A stretch of 48,879 nt of DNA, taken from an uncultured Bacilli bacterium (GTDB lineage Bacteria > Bacillota_I > Bacilli_A > RF39 > UBA660). The stretch covers positions 1 through 48,879 of the forward strand of contig CAKOKM010000005.1 in NCBI GenBank assembly GCA_934091015.1. Reading direction: 5' to 3'. A program made the position numbers and the translations under genes. The notes beneath the pieces were generated by a model. The model was not told where the DNA came from. It did not search any database and was given only the letters and a program-made list of their open reading frames with translations. The number at the start of each line of letters is the position of its first letter. Positions within the stretch are counted from its first letter, which is position 1. Positions 8,637 through 17,793 of this stretch are shown here, one piece after another.

Positions 8637-11600
8637 ATGTTGGAAGTTAATAATATTAAAGGTATTCGTATTAGTATTGCTAGCCCTGAAAAGATAAGAA
8701 GTTGGTCATTTGGTGAAGTTAAAAAACCAGAGACAATTAATTATCGTACATTAAAACCAGAAAGAGATGGATTATTCTGTGAAAAAATCTTTGGACCTAC
8801 AAAAGATTTTGAATGTTCATGTGGTAAATATAAAAGATTAAGATATAAAAACGTAGTTTGTGATAGATGTGGTGTAGAAGTTACTCGTTCTAAAGTACGT
8901 CGTGAACGTATGGGACACATAGAGCTTGCTGCACCTTGCTCTCACATCTGGTTCTTCAAAGGTGTTCCATCAAAAATGGGATTAGTACTAGATATGTCTC
9001 CAAGAGAACTTGAAGAAGTATTATATTTCGTATCATACGTAGTAATTAATCCGGGAACAGCTCCACTAGAGAAAAAACAAACCCTATCAGATAAAGAATA
9101 TCGTGCATATTATGAAAAATATGGTAATTCATTTGAAGTAGGTATGGGTGCTGAAGCAATCCAAAAATTATTAAAAGAAGTAGACGTTGATAAAGAAATT
9201 GAAAAATTACGTGCTGAATTAGACGGGGCAACTGGTCAAAAACGTATCCGTTTAGTTAAGAGATTAGACTGTTTAGTAGCGTTCCAAACATCAGGAAATA
9301 AACCTGAATGGATGGTATTAGACGTAATTCCTGTAATTCCACCGGATTTAAGACCAATGATTCAATTAGATGGTGGTAGATTTGCAACATCTGATTTAAA
9401 CGATTTATATCGTCGTATCATTAATCGTAACAATCGTTTAAAGAAATTGTTAGAGCTTGGTGCTCCATCAATAATTGTTCAAAATGAAAAACGTATGTTA
9501 CAAGAAGCAGTAGATACATTATTTGATAACGGTAGACGTGGAAGAAGTGTAAGTGGTGCTGGTAATCGTGCATTAAAATCATTATCTTCTATGTTAAAAG
9601 GTAAACAAGGACGTTTCCGTCAAAACTTATTAGGTAAACGTGTTGATTACTCTGGTCGTTCAGTTATCGTAGTAGGACCAAATTTAAAAATGTATGAATG
9701 TGGTCTTCCAAAAGATATGGCTTTAGAACTATTTAAACCACATGTAATTAATGGTTTAGTAGAAAGAGGCTTAGCTCATAACATTAAAGGAGCTAAAAAA
9801 TTAATAGATAATAAAGATGACTGTGTTTGGGATGTAGTTGAAGATGTAATTACTGAACATCCAGTTATGCTTAACCGTGCGCCAACATTACATAGACTTG
9901 GTATTCAAGCATTTGAACCAAAATTAGTTGGTGGTAAAGCTATTAGATTACACCCACTAGTATGTGCTGCATTTAATGCCGATTTCGATGGTGACCAAAT
10001 GGCAGTTCACGTACCAATTAGTGAAGAAGCTAAAGCAGAAGCAAGAATCCTAATGTTAGGTGCTAATAACATCTTAAAACCATCAGATGGTAAACCAATT
10101 GTTACTCCATCACAAGATATGGTATTAGGAAACTATTACATTACATTAGAATATGCTGGAGAACCAAACGAAGGTAAAGTTTATAAAAATTCAAACGAAG
10201 CATTAATGGCTTATGAAAGAAGAGAAATAACTTTACATACAAGAATTGCTCTTCCAGTTAGATCATTTAAATATAAAATATTTGCAGATGATGTTAAAGA
10301 TAAATATTTAGTTACAACAGCTGGTAAATTATTATTTAACGAAATCTTACCAGATACTTATCCATTTATTAATGAACCAACTAAAGACAATATTGAAGGG
10401 TTAACACCAAACAAGTATTTCTTAGAAATGGGAACTAATATTCCTGAAGCAATTAAAGCTATGCCTTTAACACCAGCGTTTGCTAAAAAGACATTACAAC
10501 AAATAATTGCTCAAATATTTAAACGTTATAAAACAACCGAAACATCTATGATGCTAGATAGATTAAAAGATTTAGGATTTAAATATTCTACAATTTCAGG
10601 TATCACATTCAGTATTATGGATATCATGACTAGTCAACATAAACAAGAATATATTGCAGCTGGTCAAGAAAAAGTTAATAAAATAAATAAACAATTCCAA
10701 AGAGGTTTAATTACTGATTTAGAAAGACATAATTCAGTATGTGCTGTATGGAATGAAGTAAGAAGTCAAGTAGAAGCAGAGTTAAAAGAAATTGCTTCAA
10801 ATAATCCAACTAATCCAATATTCATCATGATGTCATCTGGTGCCCGTGGTTCATTAAACCAATTTACCCAAATGGCTGGTATGCGTGGATTAATGGCTAA
10901 ACCAAACGGTGATGCAGTAGAAATCCCAATTTTAACATCACTTTATGAAGGACACTCAGTTAACGAATTCTTCGTTAATACTCACGGTGCTCGTAAAGGA
11001 TCTGCCGATACAGCCCTTAAGACAGCCGATTCAGGTTACTTAACAAGAAGACTTGTAGATGTTGGTCAAGATATAATTATTAAAGAAGAAGATTGTGGTT
11101 GCACATCAGGCCTAGTAGTATCAGACTTTATTAACGACAGTGATGGCTCAGTTATTGAATCAATGGCTGAAAGAATCGTTGGTAGATATGCTGCTAAAAA
11201 GGTTATCAATCCCGAAACTAAAGAAGTTATTGTTGATAAAGGTGAAGCAATTACAGAAAGTATTGCAAGCAAGATTGTTAAAGCAGGTATTACAAAAGTT
11301 GAAATCAGAAGCGTATTAACTTGTAAGAGTGAACACGGAATTTGTCAAAAATGTTATGGTTACAACCTAGCAACTGGTAACTTAGTTGAAACAGGTGAAG
11401 CTGTAGGTATTATGGCTGCTCAATCAATCGGTGAACCAGGTACACAGTTAACACTTCGTACATTCCATGCCGGTGGTGTAGCTTCAGAAGAAGATATCAC
11501 TCAAGGTTTACCAAGAGTTGAAGAAGTATTTGAAGCTCGTCGTCCAAAAGGAAAAGCAACAATTGCTGAAATTACTGGTAAAGTATCTAAAATTGAAGAT

Positions 11601-12359
11601 GCTTCTGGTAAATGGAAAGTAACTGTTATGAATGACAATGAAGCTAGAGAACATACAACAAGTTATGGTGCTAAATTAAGAGTAGAAGTAGGATCAGAAG
11701 TTAATGCTGGTGATAGATTAACTGAAGGCATTATTGCACCTAAAGAATTACTTGCAGTTACCGATCCAATTACTACTCAAGAATATATCTTAAAAGAAAT
11801 TCAAAAAGTATATAAATCACAAGGTGTTGATATTGCTGATAAACACGTTGAAGTTATTGCATCAAGAATGATTAATAAGATCAGAATAACTGATGCCGGA
11901 GATACTGATATGGTAGCTGGTTTAACAGTTAGTATTAGAGAATTTGCTAAGAAGAATAAACCAATTATTCTTGAAGGTAAAGTTCCTGCTAAAGGTTACC
12001 CAATTATCTTAGGTATTACAAAATCAAGTTTAGAAACTGATTCATTCTTATCAGCTGCATCATTCCAAGAAACAACAAGAGTATTAACAGATGCTGCTAT
12101 TAAAGGAAAAGTTGATGAATTAAGAGGCTTAAAAGAAAATGTTATTTTAGGTAAATTAATTCCAGCTGGTACTGGCGCAAGACAATATGCTGATGTAGAT
12201 ATAACATTAGAAAAAGAATTTTTATCAGATGAACCAAGTGAGGTATTGGAAGAAGAATTCTTAGATAATGAAGAACAACCAAATATTGAAGTTAATGAAG
12301 TAGAAGAAAACGCTTTAGAAAATAACGAAGAAATTACTGAAACTAGCGATAATGAATAA
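8637..12359 (+). CDS. rpoC: DNA-directed RNA polymerase subunit beta'
   Basis: Beta' subunit, 1240 aa, carrying the catalytic magnesium site. The N-terminal zinc site (CSCGKY...CDRCG) is near residues 60-78. The absolutely conserved NADFDGDQ motif with its three Asp ligands is at residues 447-454. The second zinc-binding cluster (CKSEHGICQKCYG) and the trigger-loop/bridge region (GEAVGIMAAQSIGEPGTQ) lie further on. The length is typical of Bacilli. The C-terminus ends in an acidic tail of about 45 residues, like rpoB. ATG start with GGAGGA upstream. A terminator follows directly. Confidence 0.99.
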   Translation: MLEVNNIKGIRISIASPEKIRSWSFGEVKKPETINYRTLKPERDGLFCEKIFGPTKDFECSCGKYKRLRYKNVVCDRCGVEVTRSKVRRERMGHIELAAPCSHIWFFKGVPSKMGLVLDMSPRELEEVLYFVSYVVINPGTAPLEKKQTLSDKEYRAYYEKYGNSFEVGMGAEAIQKLLKEVDVDKEIEKLRAELDGATGQKRIRLVKRLDCLVAFQTSGNKPEWMVLDVIPVIPPDLRPMIQLDGGRFATSDLNDLYRRIINRNNRLKKLLELGAPSIIVQNEKRMLQEAVDTLFDNGRRGRSVSGAGNRALKSLSSMLKGKQGRFRQNLLGKRVDYSGRSVIVVGPNLKMYECGLPKDMALELFKPHVINGLVERGLAHNIKGAKKLIDNKDDCVWDVVEDVITEHPVMLNRAPTLHRLGIQAFEPKLVGGKAIRLHPLVCAAFNADFDGDQMAVHVPISEEAKAEARILMLGANNILKPSDGKPIVTPSQDMVLGNYYITLEYAGEPNEGKVYKNSNEALMAYERREITLHTRIALPVRSFKYKIFADDVKDKYLVTTAGKLLFNEILPDTYPFINEPTKDNIEGLTPNKYFLEMGTNIPEAIKAMPLTPAFAKKTLQQIIAQIFKRYKTTETSMMLDRLKDLGFKYSTISGITFSIMDIMTSQHKQEYIAAGQEKVNKINKQFQRGLITDLERHNSVCAVWNEVRSQVEAELKEIASNNPTNPIFIMMSSGARGSLNQFTQMAGMRGLMAKPNGDAVEIPILTSLYEGHSVNEFFVNTHGARKGSADTALKTADSGYLTRRLVDVGQDIIIKEEDCGCTSGLVVSDFINDSDGSVIESMAERIVGRYAAKKVINPETKEVIVDKGEAITESIASKIVKAGITKVEIRSVLTCKSEHGICQKCYGYNLATGNLVETGEAVGIMAAQSIGEPGTQLTLRTFHAGGVASEEDITQGLPRVEEVFEARRPKGKATIAEITGKVSKIEDASGKWKVTVMNDNEAREHTTSYGAKLRVEVGSEVNAGDRLTEGIIAPKELLAVTDPITTQEYILKEIQKVYKSQGVDIADKHVEVIASRMINKIRITDAGDTDMVAGLTVSIREFAKKNKPIILEGKVPAKGYPIILGITKSSLETDSFLSAASFQETTRVLTDAAIKGKVDELRGLKENVILGKLIPAGTGARQYADVDITLEKEFLSDEPSEVLEEEFLDNEEQPNIEVNEVEENALENNEEITETSDNE

Positions 12360-12368
12360 TATTAAAAG

Positions 12369-12394
12369 CTAAGATAGAAATATCTTAGTTTTTT
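12369..12394 (+). terminator. Terminator of the rpoBC operon
   Basis: Perfect 8-bp stem CTAAGATA / TATCTTAG with a GAAA tetraloop and six T. Confidence 0.9.
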
Positions 12395-12475
12395 ATTGTA
12401 ATAATATTATTCATTTGTTTTATAATAAACATTTTACATTTTATAGTCAATTTGATAGAATATAGTTGTGATTTT

Positions 12476-12571
12476 ATGAAGAAGTATCAAAGATGGATAT
12501 ACATTATATCTGCCATTATAATTTTTATTTTAATTATAGCAATGCTTATAATTCACATATTTAGTTATTAA
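12476..12571 (+). CDS. 31-residue single-pass membrane peptide
   Basis: ATG at 12476 to TAA at 12569-12571 encodes MKKYQRWIYI followed by about 20 hydrophobic residues (Ile/Leu/Phe/Ala) and a short tail. Two Lys at the N-terminus suggest the N-terminus stays in the cytoplasm. The stop overlaps the start of the AAAAGGAG ribosome site of metG 17 bases further on, so the two may be co-transcribed. Its own ribosome site is weak. Function unknown; it may be a small membrane-anchored modulator or a chance ORF, but the clean positive-plus-hydrophobic pattern favours a real gene. Confidence 0.5.
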   Translation: MKKYQRWIYIISAIIIFILIIAMLIIHIFSY

Positions 12572-12587
12572 AAGGAGATTAGAGAAA

Positions 12588-14231
12588 ATGAAAAGAGATA
12601 TTTTAATAGGTGGCGCATGGCCATATGCTAATTATTATTTACACGTAGGACACTTAGCAGCCCTTTTGCCAGGAGATGTTATAGCAAAATACTATCGAAT
12701 GTGTGGAGATAATGTTATTTATGTATCTGGTTCCGATTGTCATGGAACTCCAATAACTGAAAGAGCTAAAAAAGAAGGAACTACACCAAAAACTATAGCA
12801 ACTTTTTATCATGAAGAATTTGTTAAAACATTTAATAATATTGGCTTTAATTATGATTTATATACTGCAACAATGACAGATTATCATAAAAAATATGTTC
12901 AAAATGCTTTTTTAAAAATGATAAATAACGGTTATATTTATGAAAAAGAAATTGAACAAGATTACTGTGATACATGTAATAAATTTGTATCAGATCGTGA
13001 AATAGTTGGAACATGTCCAAATTGTGGTGGAGAATCTACTGGTGACCAATGTGATAATTGTTTAGCATCTCTAGATCCAAGTCAAGTATTAAATAAACAT
13101 TGTAAAACATGTGGTAGCTTGCTAACAACTAAAATAAATAAACATTTATATTTTAAATTACCAGAATTTAAAGAAGAATTACAAAAACTATTAGATAAAA
13201 ATAAAGATAAATGGCGTAAAAATGCTATTGGTGAAACTCAAAAATACATTGATGGGTTAGTAGAAAGAGCAACAACTAGAGAACTTGACTGGGGTGTTGA
13301 AGTACCAGTAAAAGGCTACGAAAACAAAAGAATATATGTATGGATTGAAGCTGTTTTAGGTTATTTAAGTACAGCCGATAAGGTATTACGTGAAAGAGGA
13401 TTAAATCCCGATGAAATATTATCAGATAACAATCAAAATTTAAGAGTTTATATGGTTCATGGTAAAGATAATATCCCATTCCATACAACAATTTTTCCAG
13501 CTCTTGAACTAGCAATAGGGGATAATTATAGACTACCTGATTATATAATTTCATCAGCATATGTTAATTTAAATAATGAAAAAATGAGTAAAAGTAAAGG
13601 AAATCTAATATCAGTTAACGAATTATTAGAATTATTTAATAAAGATACATTAAGATTCTACTTTATTTTTAATGGTCCTGAAGTTAAAGACATTAGTTGT
13701 TCAATTGAAGAAATGATAACTGTTCATAATAAATTCTTAGTTGGAACGTTAGGAAACTTTATTAATCGTAATTTCTCATTCATAAATAAAAAGTTTGAAG
13801 GTATAATTACCGAAGGAAAAGTAGATTCTAAAATAAAAGAAACAACTTTAAACACTTATAAAGAAGTTGGAGAACTAATTGAAAAAGGAGAATTAAAGTC
13901 AGCATTATCAAAAGTAATGGATTATATTTCTTTAGGAAACAAATATTATGATGAAAATACTCCATGGATCAAAGTTAAAGAAAATATTGAAGAATTTAAT
14001 GATATAACTTATACTTGCACTTATATGATTGTAAATATAGCTAACTTAATTAAACCATTCTTAAGTGAAACTTCAGAAAAAATTCTTAATATGTTAGACA
14101 TATCTAAAGAAAGTAACTGGCAAGAAAAAGAATTAACAGGTAGCATTAAAATAGTAAATAATGAATTATTATTTAATCGTATCGATGATGAAGAAACTAA
14201 AAGTATTATGGATAAATTAAATAACAAATAG
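12588..14231 (+). CDS. metG: Methionyl-tRNA synthetase
   Basis: Class Ia synthetase that charges tRNA-Met, 547 aa. The HIGH signature appears as HVGH in the first 20 residues (GGAWPYANYYLHVGH). A connective zinc domain with four CxxC-type knuckles spans about residues 125-175 (YCDTCNKF, CPNCGG, CDNC, CKTCG). KMSKSKGN is near residue 331. The anticodon-binding helical domain follows and the protein ends without the C-terminal tRNA-binding (Trbp111-like) domain present in B. subtilis MetRS. Good ribosome site AAAAGGAG. Ends with TAG and a terminator. Confidence 0.97.
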   Translation: MKRDILIGGAWPYANYYLHVGHLAALLPGDVIAKYYRMCGDNVIYVSGSDCHGTPITERAKKEGTTPKTIATFYHEEFVKTFNNIGFNYDLYTATMTDYHKKYVQNAFLKMINNGYIYEKEIEQDYCDTCNKFVSDREIVGTCPNCGGESTGDQCDNCLASLDPSQVLNKHCKTCGSLLTTKINKHLYFKLPEFKEELQKLLDKNKDKWRKNAIGETQKYIDGLVERATTRELDWGVEVPVKGYENKRIYVWIEAVLGYLSTADKVLRERGLNPDEILSDNNQNLRVYMVHGKDNIPFHTTIFPALELAIGDNYRLPDYIISSAYVNLNNEKMSKSKGNLISVNELLELFNKDTLRFYFIFNGPEVKDISCSIEEMITVHNKFLVGTLGNFINRNFSFINKKFEGIITEGKVDSKIKETTLNTYKEVGELIEKGELKSALSKVMDYISLGNKYYDENTPWIKVKENIEEFNDITYTCTYMIVNIANLIKPFLSETSEKILNMLDISKESNWQEKELTGSIKIVNNELLFNRIDDEETKSIMDKLNNK

Positions 14232-14240
14232 TTTAAAATA

Positions 14241-14272
14241 AAGTCTTACGTCACCAAAAGTAAGGCTTTTTT
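14241..14272 (+). terminator. Terminator of metG
   Basis: Stem AAGTCTTAC / GTAAGGCTT (one G-T pair) with a 10-base loop and a T run. Confidence 0.85.
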
Positions 14273-14275
14273 ATA

Positions 14276-14304
14276 TTGACTTAATAACAAATGTTTGCTA
14301 CAAT
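14276..14304 (+). promoter_or_regulatory. Promoter of the phosphoesterase gene
   Basis: TTGACT (14276-14281), 17-base spacer, TACAAT (14299-14304). The start codon at 14335 follows an AAAGGGGG ribosome site. Confidence 0.75.
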
Positions 14305-14334
14305 ATATCACATATAAGCAAAAGGGGGATTTAT

Positions 14335-15732
14335 ATGGGAAGAAAATTGCAAACTATTTATGAATATTTTAAAGAATATTCTGAAGAAATGATAAATAAG
14401 GTCATATCAAATTTAAGTACAGAGGATAAAGAATTATTAACTATTAGATACGGTGAAGATTTACATAATCCGTGTCCTAAAGAAGAATGGAATAATAATA
14501 AATATCGTAATCAATTTTATAAAGTATTAATTCCTAAAATTAGAACTTTATTAGAAGCAAAAAAAGCAAATTATATAGTTAAAGAAAACGAAGAAGAAAA
14601 TAAAAAAATTATTCAAGAAAACATAAAAGAAAATACTAAAGACATAGAAATATCTTCAATTCCATCTTATACAATTTATGATTTAAATAATTATAAAGTA
14701 TTAATTGATTTAATAAACAAAAATGTTTCAAATACAGATATATGTAATGAGCTAAATATTACCTTTTCTGAGTTAACAGCAAAGTTATTAGAACTTAAGA
14801 ATTTAGGCATATCATATCAAAGAAAATATTATTCAAATGGTATGATCCAATATGTACCTATTTCAAGAATATCATGTTTAAAAAATAATGCTAAACAAAG
14901 TCAAGAAGAAACAATTATAACTGACAAATTCGAAAACGAAATAAGAATTGTAGCTTCATCAGATTTCCATTACGGAAACAGTGGATGTCGTCAAGATCTA
15001 ATTGAGAAAGCATTCAATTATTGCGTGCAGAACGGAATTCATATTATTATGTGTGGTGGTGACTTACTTGATGGAGTCTTCAGCAAGGGGACGCAAATAA
15101 TATCAGATCCTTATGAGCAAGTTAAATATTTCTTAGAAAATTATCCACATGATGATTCAATTTTAACATTCTCTGTTGGTGGAGATCATGATTTATCAAT
15201 ATTAAATAGTTCTTGTTTAGATTTATCCTTAATTACATCTAATTATCGTCCTGATGTTATAATTCCGGGATATAATAATAGTATTATAAATATTAAAAAT
15301 GATATGATTCACCTATATCATCATACAGAAAACGGTGTTAAGTTTACACGAGATGCAGGAATCACATTGCATGGCCACTCACACAATTATAGTATTAAAA
15401 CAAGTTATAATGGTAAATCATTAGATATATGCGTTCCAAGCTTGTCAAATATATTACAACCAGTACCTACTATTTTAGACATGTCAATAAAATTTAAAAA
15501 TGGTTTTATAAGTGAAGTTTGTGTTAAACAAATTATGTTAGAAAATAAACCGATAGTTTTAGGAGAATTTAATTATTATAAAGATAATAATATAGTAGGT
15601 CCAATAAATAATACTGAAAATTATAAATCATTAGCAAAAGTAGCAATTCCAGTAGAAAGTGAATTTACTGATGATATTAAAAAAACATCAATGTCTCAAA
15701 TTGAAAAATTTAATAAAAGATATAAATTGTAA
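14335..15732 (+). CDS. HTH-like plus calcineurin-type metallophosphoesterase
   Basis: A 465 aa two-part protein. The C-terminal half carries the metal-binding motifs of calcineurin-like phosphoesterases in order: SDFHYGN (about residue 210), GGDLLDG (about 242), GGDHD (about 282) and LHGHSHNY (about 343). The N-terminal ~75 residues include LSTEDKELLTIRYG, which resembles the start of sigma-70 region 4 or a related helix-turn-helix. A second segment (about residues 120-175: LINKNVSNTDICNELNITFS) looks like another winged or HTH unit. The order resembles a DNA-binding plus nuclease/phosphatase fusion, but the substrate is unknown. Monocistronic, with its own promoter and terminator. Confidence 0.8.
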   Translation: MGRKLQTIYEYFKEYSEEMINKVISNLSTEDKELLTIRYGEDLHNPCPKEEWNNNKYRNQFYKVLIPKIRTLLEAKKANYIVKENEEENKKIIQENIKENTKDIEISSIPSYTIYDLNNYKVLIDLINKNVSNTDICNELNITFSELTAKLLELKNLGISYQRKYYSNGMIQYVPISRISCLKNNAKQSQEETIITDKFENEIRIVASSDFHYGNSGCRQDLIEKAFNYCVQNGIHIIMCGGDLLDGVFSKGTQIISDPYEQVKYFLENYPHDDSILTFSVGGDHDLSILNSSCLDLSLITSNYRPDVIIPGYNNSIINIKNDMIHLYHHTENGVKFTRDAGITLHGHSHNYSIKTSYNGKSLDICVPSLSNILQPVPTILDMSIKFKNGFISEVCVKQIMLENKPIVLGEFNYYKDNNIVGPINNTENYKSLAKVAIPVESEFTDDIKKTSMSQIEKFNKRYKL

Positions 15733-15739
15733 AAGCATA

Positions 15740-15764
15740 AAGATCCTTTAAATAAGGATTTTTT
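15740..15764 (+). terminator. Terminator of the phosphoesterase gene
   Basis: Stem ATCCTT / AAGGAT with a 5-base loop and a T run. Confidence 0.75.
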
Positions 15765-15802
15765 AATTTGTCAAAAAACAAAAATTAAAAATTTTGACAA
15801 AT

Positions 15803-15830
15803 TTAGCACTCATATATTGACAAGTGCTAA
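15803..15830 (+). promoter_or_regulatory. CIRCE operator 1 (10-base spacer)
   Basis: TTAGCACTC, ten bases, AAGTGCTAA. The consensus CIRCE has a 9-base spacer and GAGTGCTAA as right arm, so this copy is slightly off. It overlaps the -35 hexamer of the heat-shock promoter. Target of HrcA, encoded just downstream. Confidence 0.85.
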
Positions 15831-15845
15831 GCATAATATTATAAT
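15817..15845 (+). promoter_or_regulatory. Heat-shock operon promoter
   Basis: Perfect TTGACA (15817-15822), 17-base spacer and perfect TATAAT (15840-15845), bracketed by two CIRCE operators. Another TTGACA lies at 15794-15799. Confidence 0.9.
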
Positions 15846-15849
15846 GATA

Positions 15850-15876
15850 TTAGCATTCAGGAAAAATGAGTGCTAA
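15850..15876 (+). promoter_or_regulatory. CIRCE operator 2
   Basis: TTAGCATTC, nine bases, GAGTGCTAA: the CIRCE consensus with one mismatch and the canonical spacer. It covers the likely transcription start, so HrcA bound here would block initiation. Confidence 0.95.
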
Positions 15877-15893
15877 TAAAAGGGAGTGATTAA

Positions 15894-16883
15894 ATGAATA
15901 ATCGCCAAAATAAACTTTTAAAACTGATTGTCGAAACATATATCAATACAATTAGACCTGTTGGATCAAAAAGTTTAGTTAAAAAGCTTAAATGTTCTAG
16001 CGCAACAATTCGTAATGATATGGCATTCTTAGAAAGTTTAGGTTATTTAGAAAAGACTCACACATCAAGCGGGCGTATTCCTTCAGAAGCAGGATACAAA
16101 TATTATGTTGATAATTTAATGAAGCCAAAAGAATTAACTGGAGAAGAAGTATTAAAATTACAAACTATTTTAAATAATAAGAATTTACCAGTAAGTGATT
16201 GTATCGTAAAATGTATGGAAATCATAAGTGATATTACCAATTATACAACCGTCATTTTAGGTAAAGAAAGTGAAAATAATACTTTAAAACAAATAAGTAT
16301 TATCCCATTAGATACAAATAAAATAGTAGCCGTAGTTGTTACATCTTCTGGACATGTTGAAAATAAACAATTCATTATCCCAAACAATATAAGTATAAAT
16401 GAATTAGTTAAAACAAGCGAACTTATTAATAAAGAATTATTTGGTACTAAATTATCTAACATTAATGAAAAATTAGAATTTGAAATTAAACCTGTGATTG
16501 CTAAAAAAATTAAAGAACATGAAGCAATTATGAAATTATTTAAAGAAGCTTTTGAAGATTTCACTGTAAAGAATTCCGATGTATTATTTCAAGGCAAAAC
16601 TAATATTTTAAAGCAACCAGAATATGATGAACCAGATAAAATTAAAGGAATGATTAGCAAACTTGAAAATATCGAACTAGTCAAAAAGATTGAAACAGAT
16701 GATGAAGGAATCAATATATACATTGGTGAAGAAAATGAATTTGATCCAAATGTAACTGTTATTAAAACAAGCTATAATATTGCTGGAGAAGAAGGAACTA
16801 TTGCCATAATAGGACCAAAAAGAATGGAATACGATAAAGTAGTTACACTTCTTAACTACTTAAAAAGTTACTTAGAAAGGTGA
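15894..16883 (+). CDS. hrcA: Heat-inducible transcription repressor HrcA
   Basis: A 329 aa repressor that binds CIRCE operators and needs GroEL to stay active. The N-terminal winged helix contains RPVGSKSLVKKL and SSATIRNDMAFLESLGYLEKTHTS with the family signature SSGRIPSEAGYKYYVD. A GAF-like middle and a C-terminal domain (YNIAGEEGTIAIIGPKRMEYDKV) complete the protein. The ATG follows AGGGAGTGA. First gene of the operon and controlled by the two CIRCE sites immediately upstream, so it is autoregulated. Ends in TGA, confirming TGA as stop in this genome. Confidence 0.98.
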   Translation: MNNRQNKLLKLIVETYINTIRPVGSKSLVKKLKCSSATIRNDMAFLESLGYLEKTHTSSGRIPSEAGYKYYVDNLMKPKELTGEEVLKLQTILNNKNLPVSDCIVKCMEIISDITNYTTVILGKESENNTLKQISIIPLDTNKIVAVVVTSSGHVENKQFIIPNNISINELVKTSELINKELFGTKLSNINEKLEFEIKPVIAKKIKEHEAIMKLFKEAFEDFTVKNSDVLFQGKTNILKQPEYDEPDKIKGMISKLENIELVKKIETDDEGINIYIGEENEFDPNVTVIKTSYNIAGEEGTIAIIGPKRMEYDKVVTLLNYLKSYLER

Positions 16884-16888
16884 TCCAA

Positions 16889-17434
16889 ATGGAAAAAGAA
16901 CATAAAAAGAAAAATGTAGTTGAAGAAGAGACAAAAGAAAAAAATATTAAACACGAAAATAAACATAATGAACTACAAAAAGAAATTGAAGAATTAAAAA
17001 CAAAATTATCTGAAGAACAGGCTAAATCGATGAGAATTCAAGCAGAAATGATGAATTTTAAAAGAAGAAAAGAAGACGAAATAGCAAATATTTACAAATA
17101 TTCAAATGAAGAATTAATTGAAGATTTATTGCCAACTATTGATAACTTTGAAAGAGCATTAAAAGCAGAAGTTTCAGATGAAGCAAGTGATGAAGTTAAA
17201 AAATATCTTGAAGGATTTAAAATGATTTATACAAATTTGATTAAGTTGCTTACTGATTTAGGTGTTAAAGAAATAGAAGCATCAGGAATTGAATTTGATC
17301 CAAATTATCATCAAGCCGTTTTAACCGATAAAGATGAGAATAAGCCTTCAAATGTAATATTAGAAGTATTGCAAAAAGGATACATCTATAAAGATAAAGT
17401 AATTCGTCCAGCAATGGTTAAAGTTAATGAATAA
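16889..17434 (+). CDS. grpE: Nucleotide exchange factor GrpE
   Basis: GrpE releases ADP from DnaK. I chose the ATG at 16889 because AAAGGTG precedes it, giving 181 aa; a GTG nine bases earlier would overlap the hrcA stop. The charged N-terminal coiled coil (about residues 1-65) is followed by the dimer-helix sequence AEMMNFKRRKEDEIANIYKY, then ELIEDLLPTIDNFERAL and the C-terminal beta-wing (GVKEIEASGIEFDPNYHQAV, then VLQKGYIYKDKVIRPAMVKV). Co-transcribed with hrcA. Confidence 0.97.
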   Translation: MEKEHKKKNVVEEETKEKNIKHENKHNELQKEIEELKTKLSEEQAKSMRIQAEMMNFKRRKEDEIANIYKYSNEELIEDLLPTIDNFERALKAEVSDEASDEVKKYLEGFKMIYTNLIKLLTDLGVKEIEASGIEFDPNYHQAVLTDKDENKPSNVILEVLQKGYIYKDKVIRPAMVKVNE

Positions 17435-17452
17435 ATATAAAGGAGTATTGCA

Positions 17453-17770
17453 ATGAACATTGAAGATGAAATTAATCAAATTGTAAATGATGATCAATTT
17501 GATTATAGTGAAGATTATGAAAATTGCTTTGAATTAATGGTTAGATTAAGATCATTAGATGAAAATGATATTGAATATAATCATTTATATGAAGAATTTT
17601 CAAAAGCTTTTTCTAAATTAAAATTAGAAGAACAAAAAATTATTAGAAAAATTTATGAATTAGATGATGCAATTTTTGAAGAAATTGCAAAATCAAAAGA
17701 TGAACAATTCGATTATGATTTAAAAAATAAAATAAAAAATGAAAAAATTAATTCTGCTCACAGAAGATAA
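17453..17770 (+). CDS. Unknown 105 aa acidic protein in the heat-shock operon
   Basis: A small acidic, helix-rich protein (many Glu/Asp, no membrane segment) located between grpE and dnaK, a place where hrcA-grpE-dnaK operons usually have no gene. Ribosome site AAAGGAG before the ATG. It contains LRSLDENDIEYNHLYEEFSKAF and ends in a basic tail (SAHRR). No domain recognised. Its position makes heat-shock co-regulation through CIRCE very likely; a role as chaperone accessory protein is speculation. Confidence 0.8.
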   Translation: MNIEDEINQIVNDDQFDYSEDYENCFELMVRLRSLDENDIEYNHLYEEFSKAFSKLKLEEQKIIRKIYELDDAIFEEIAKSKDEQFDYDLKNKIKNEKINSAHRR

Positions 17771-17793
17771 TATAAGAAAGGAAATGATTAATT

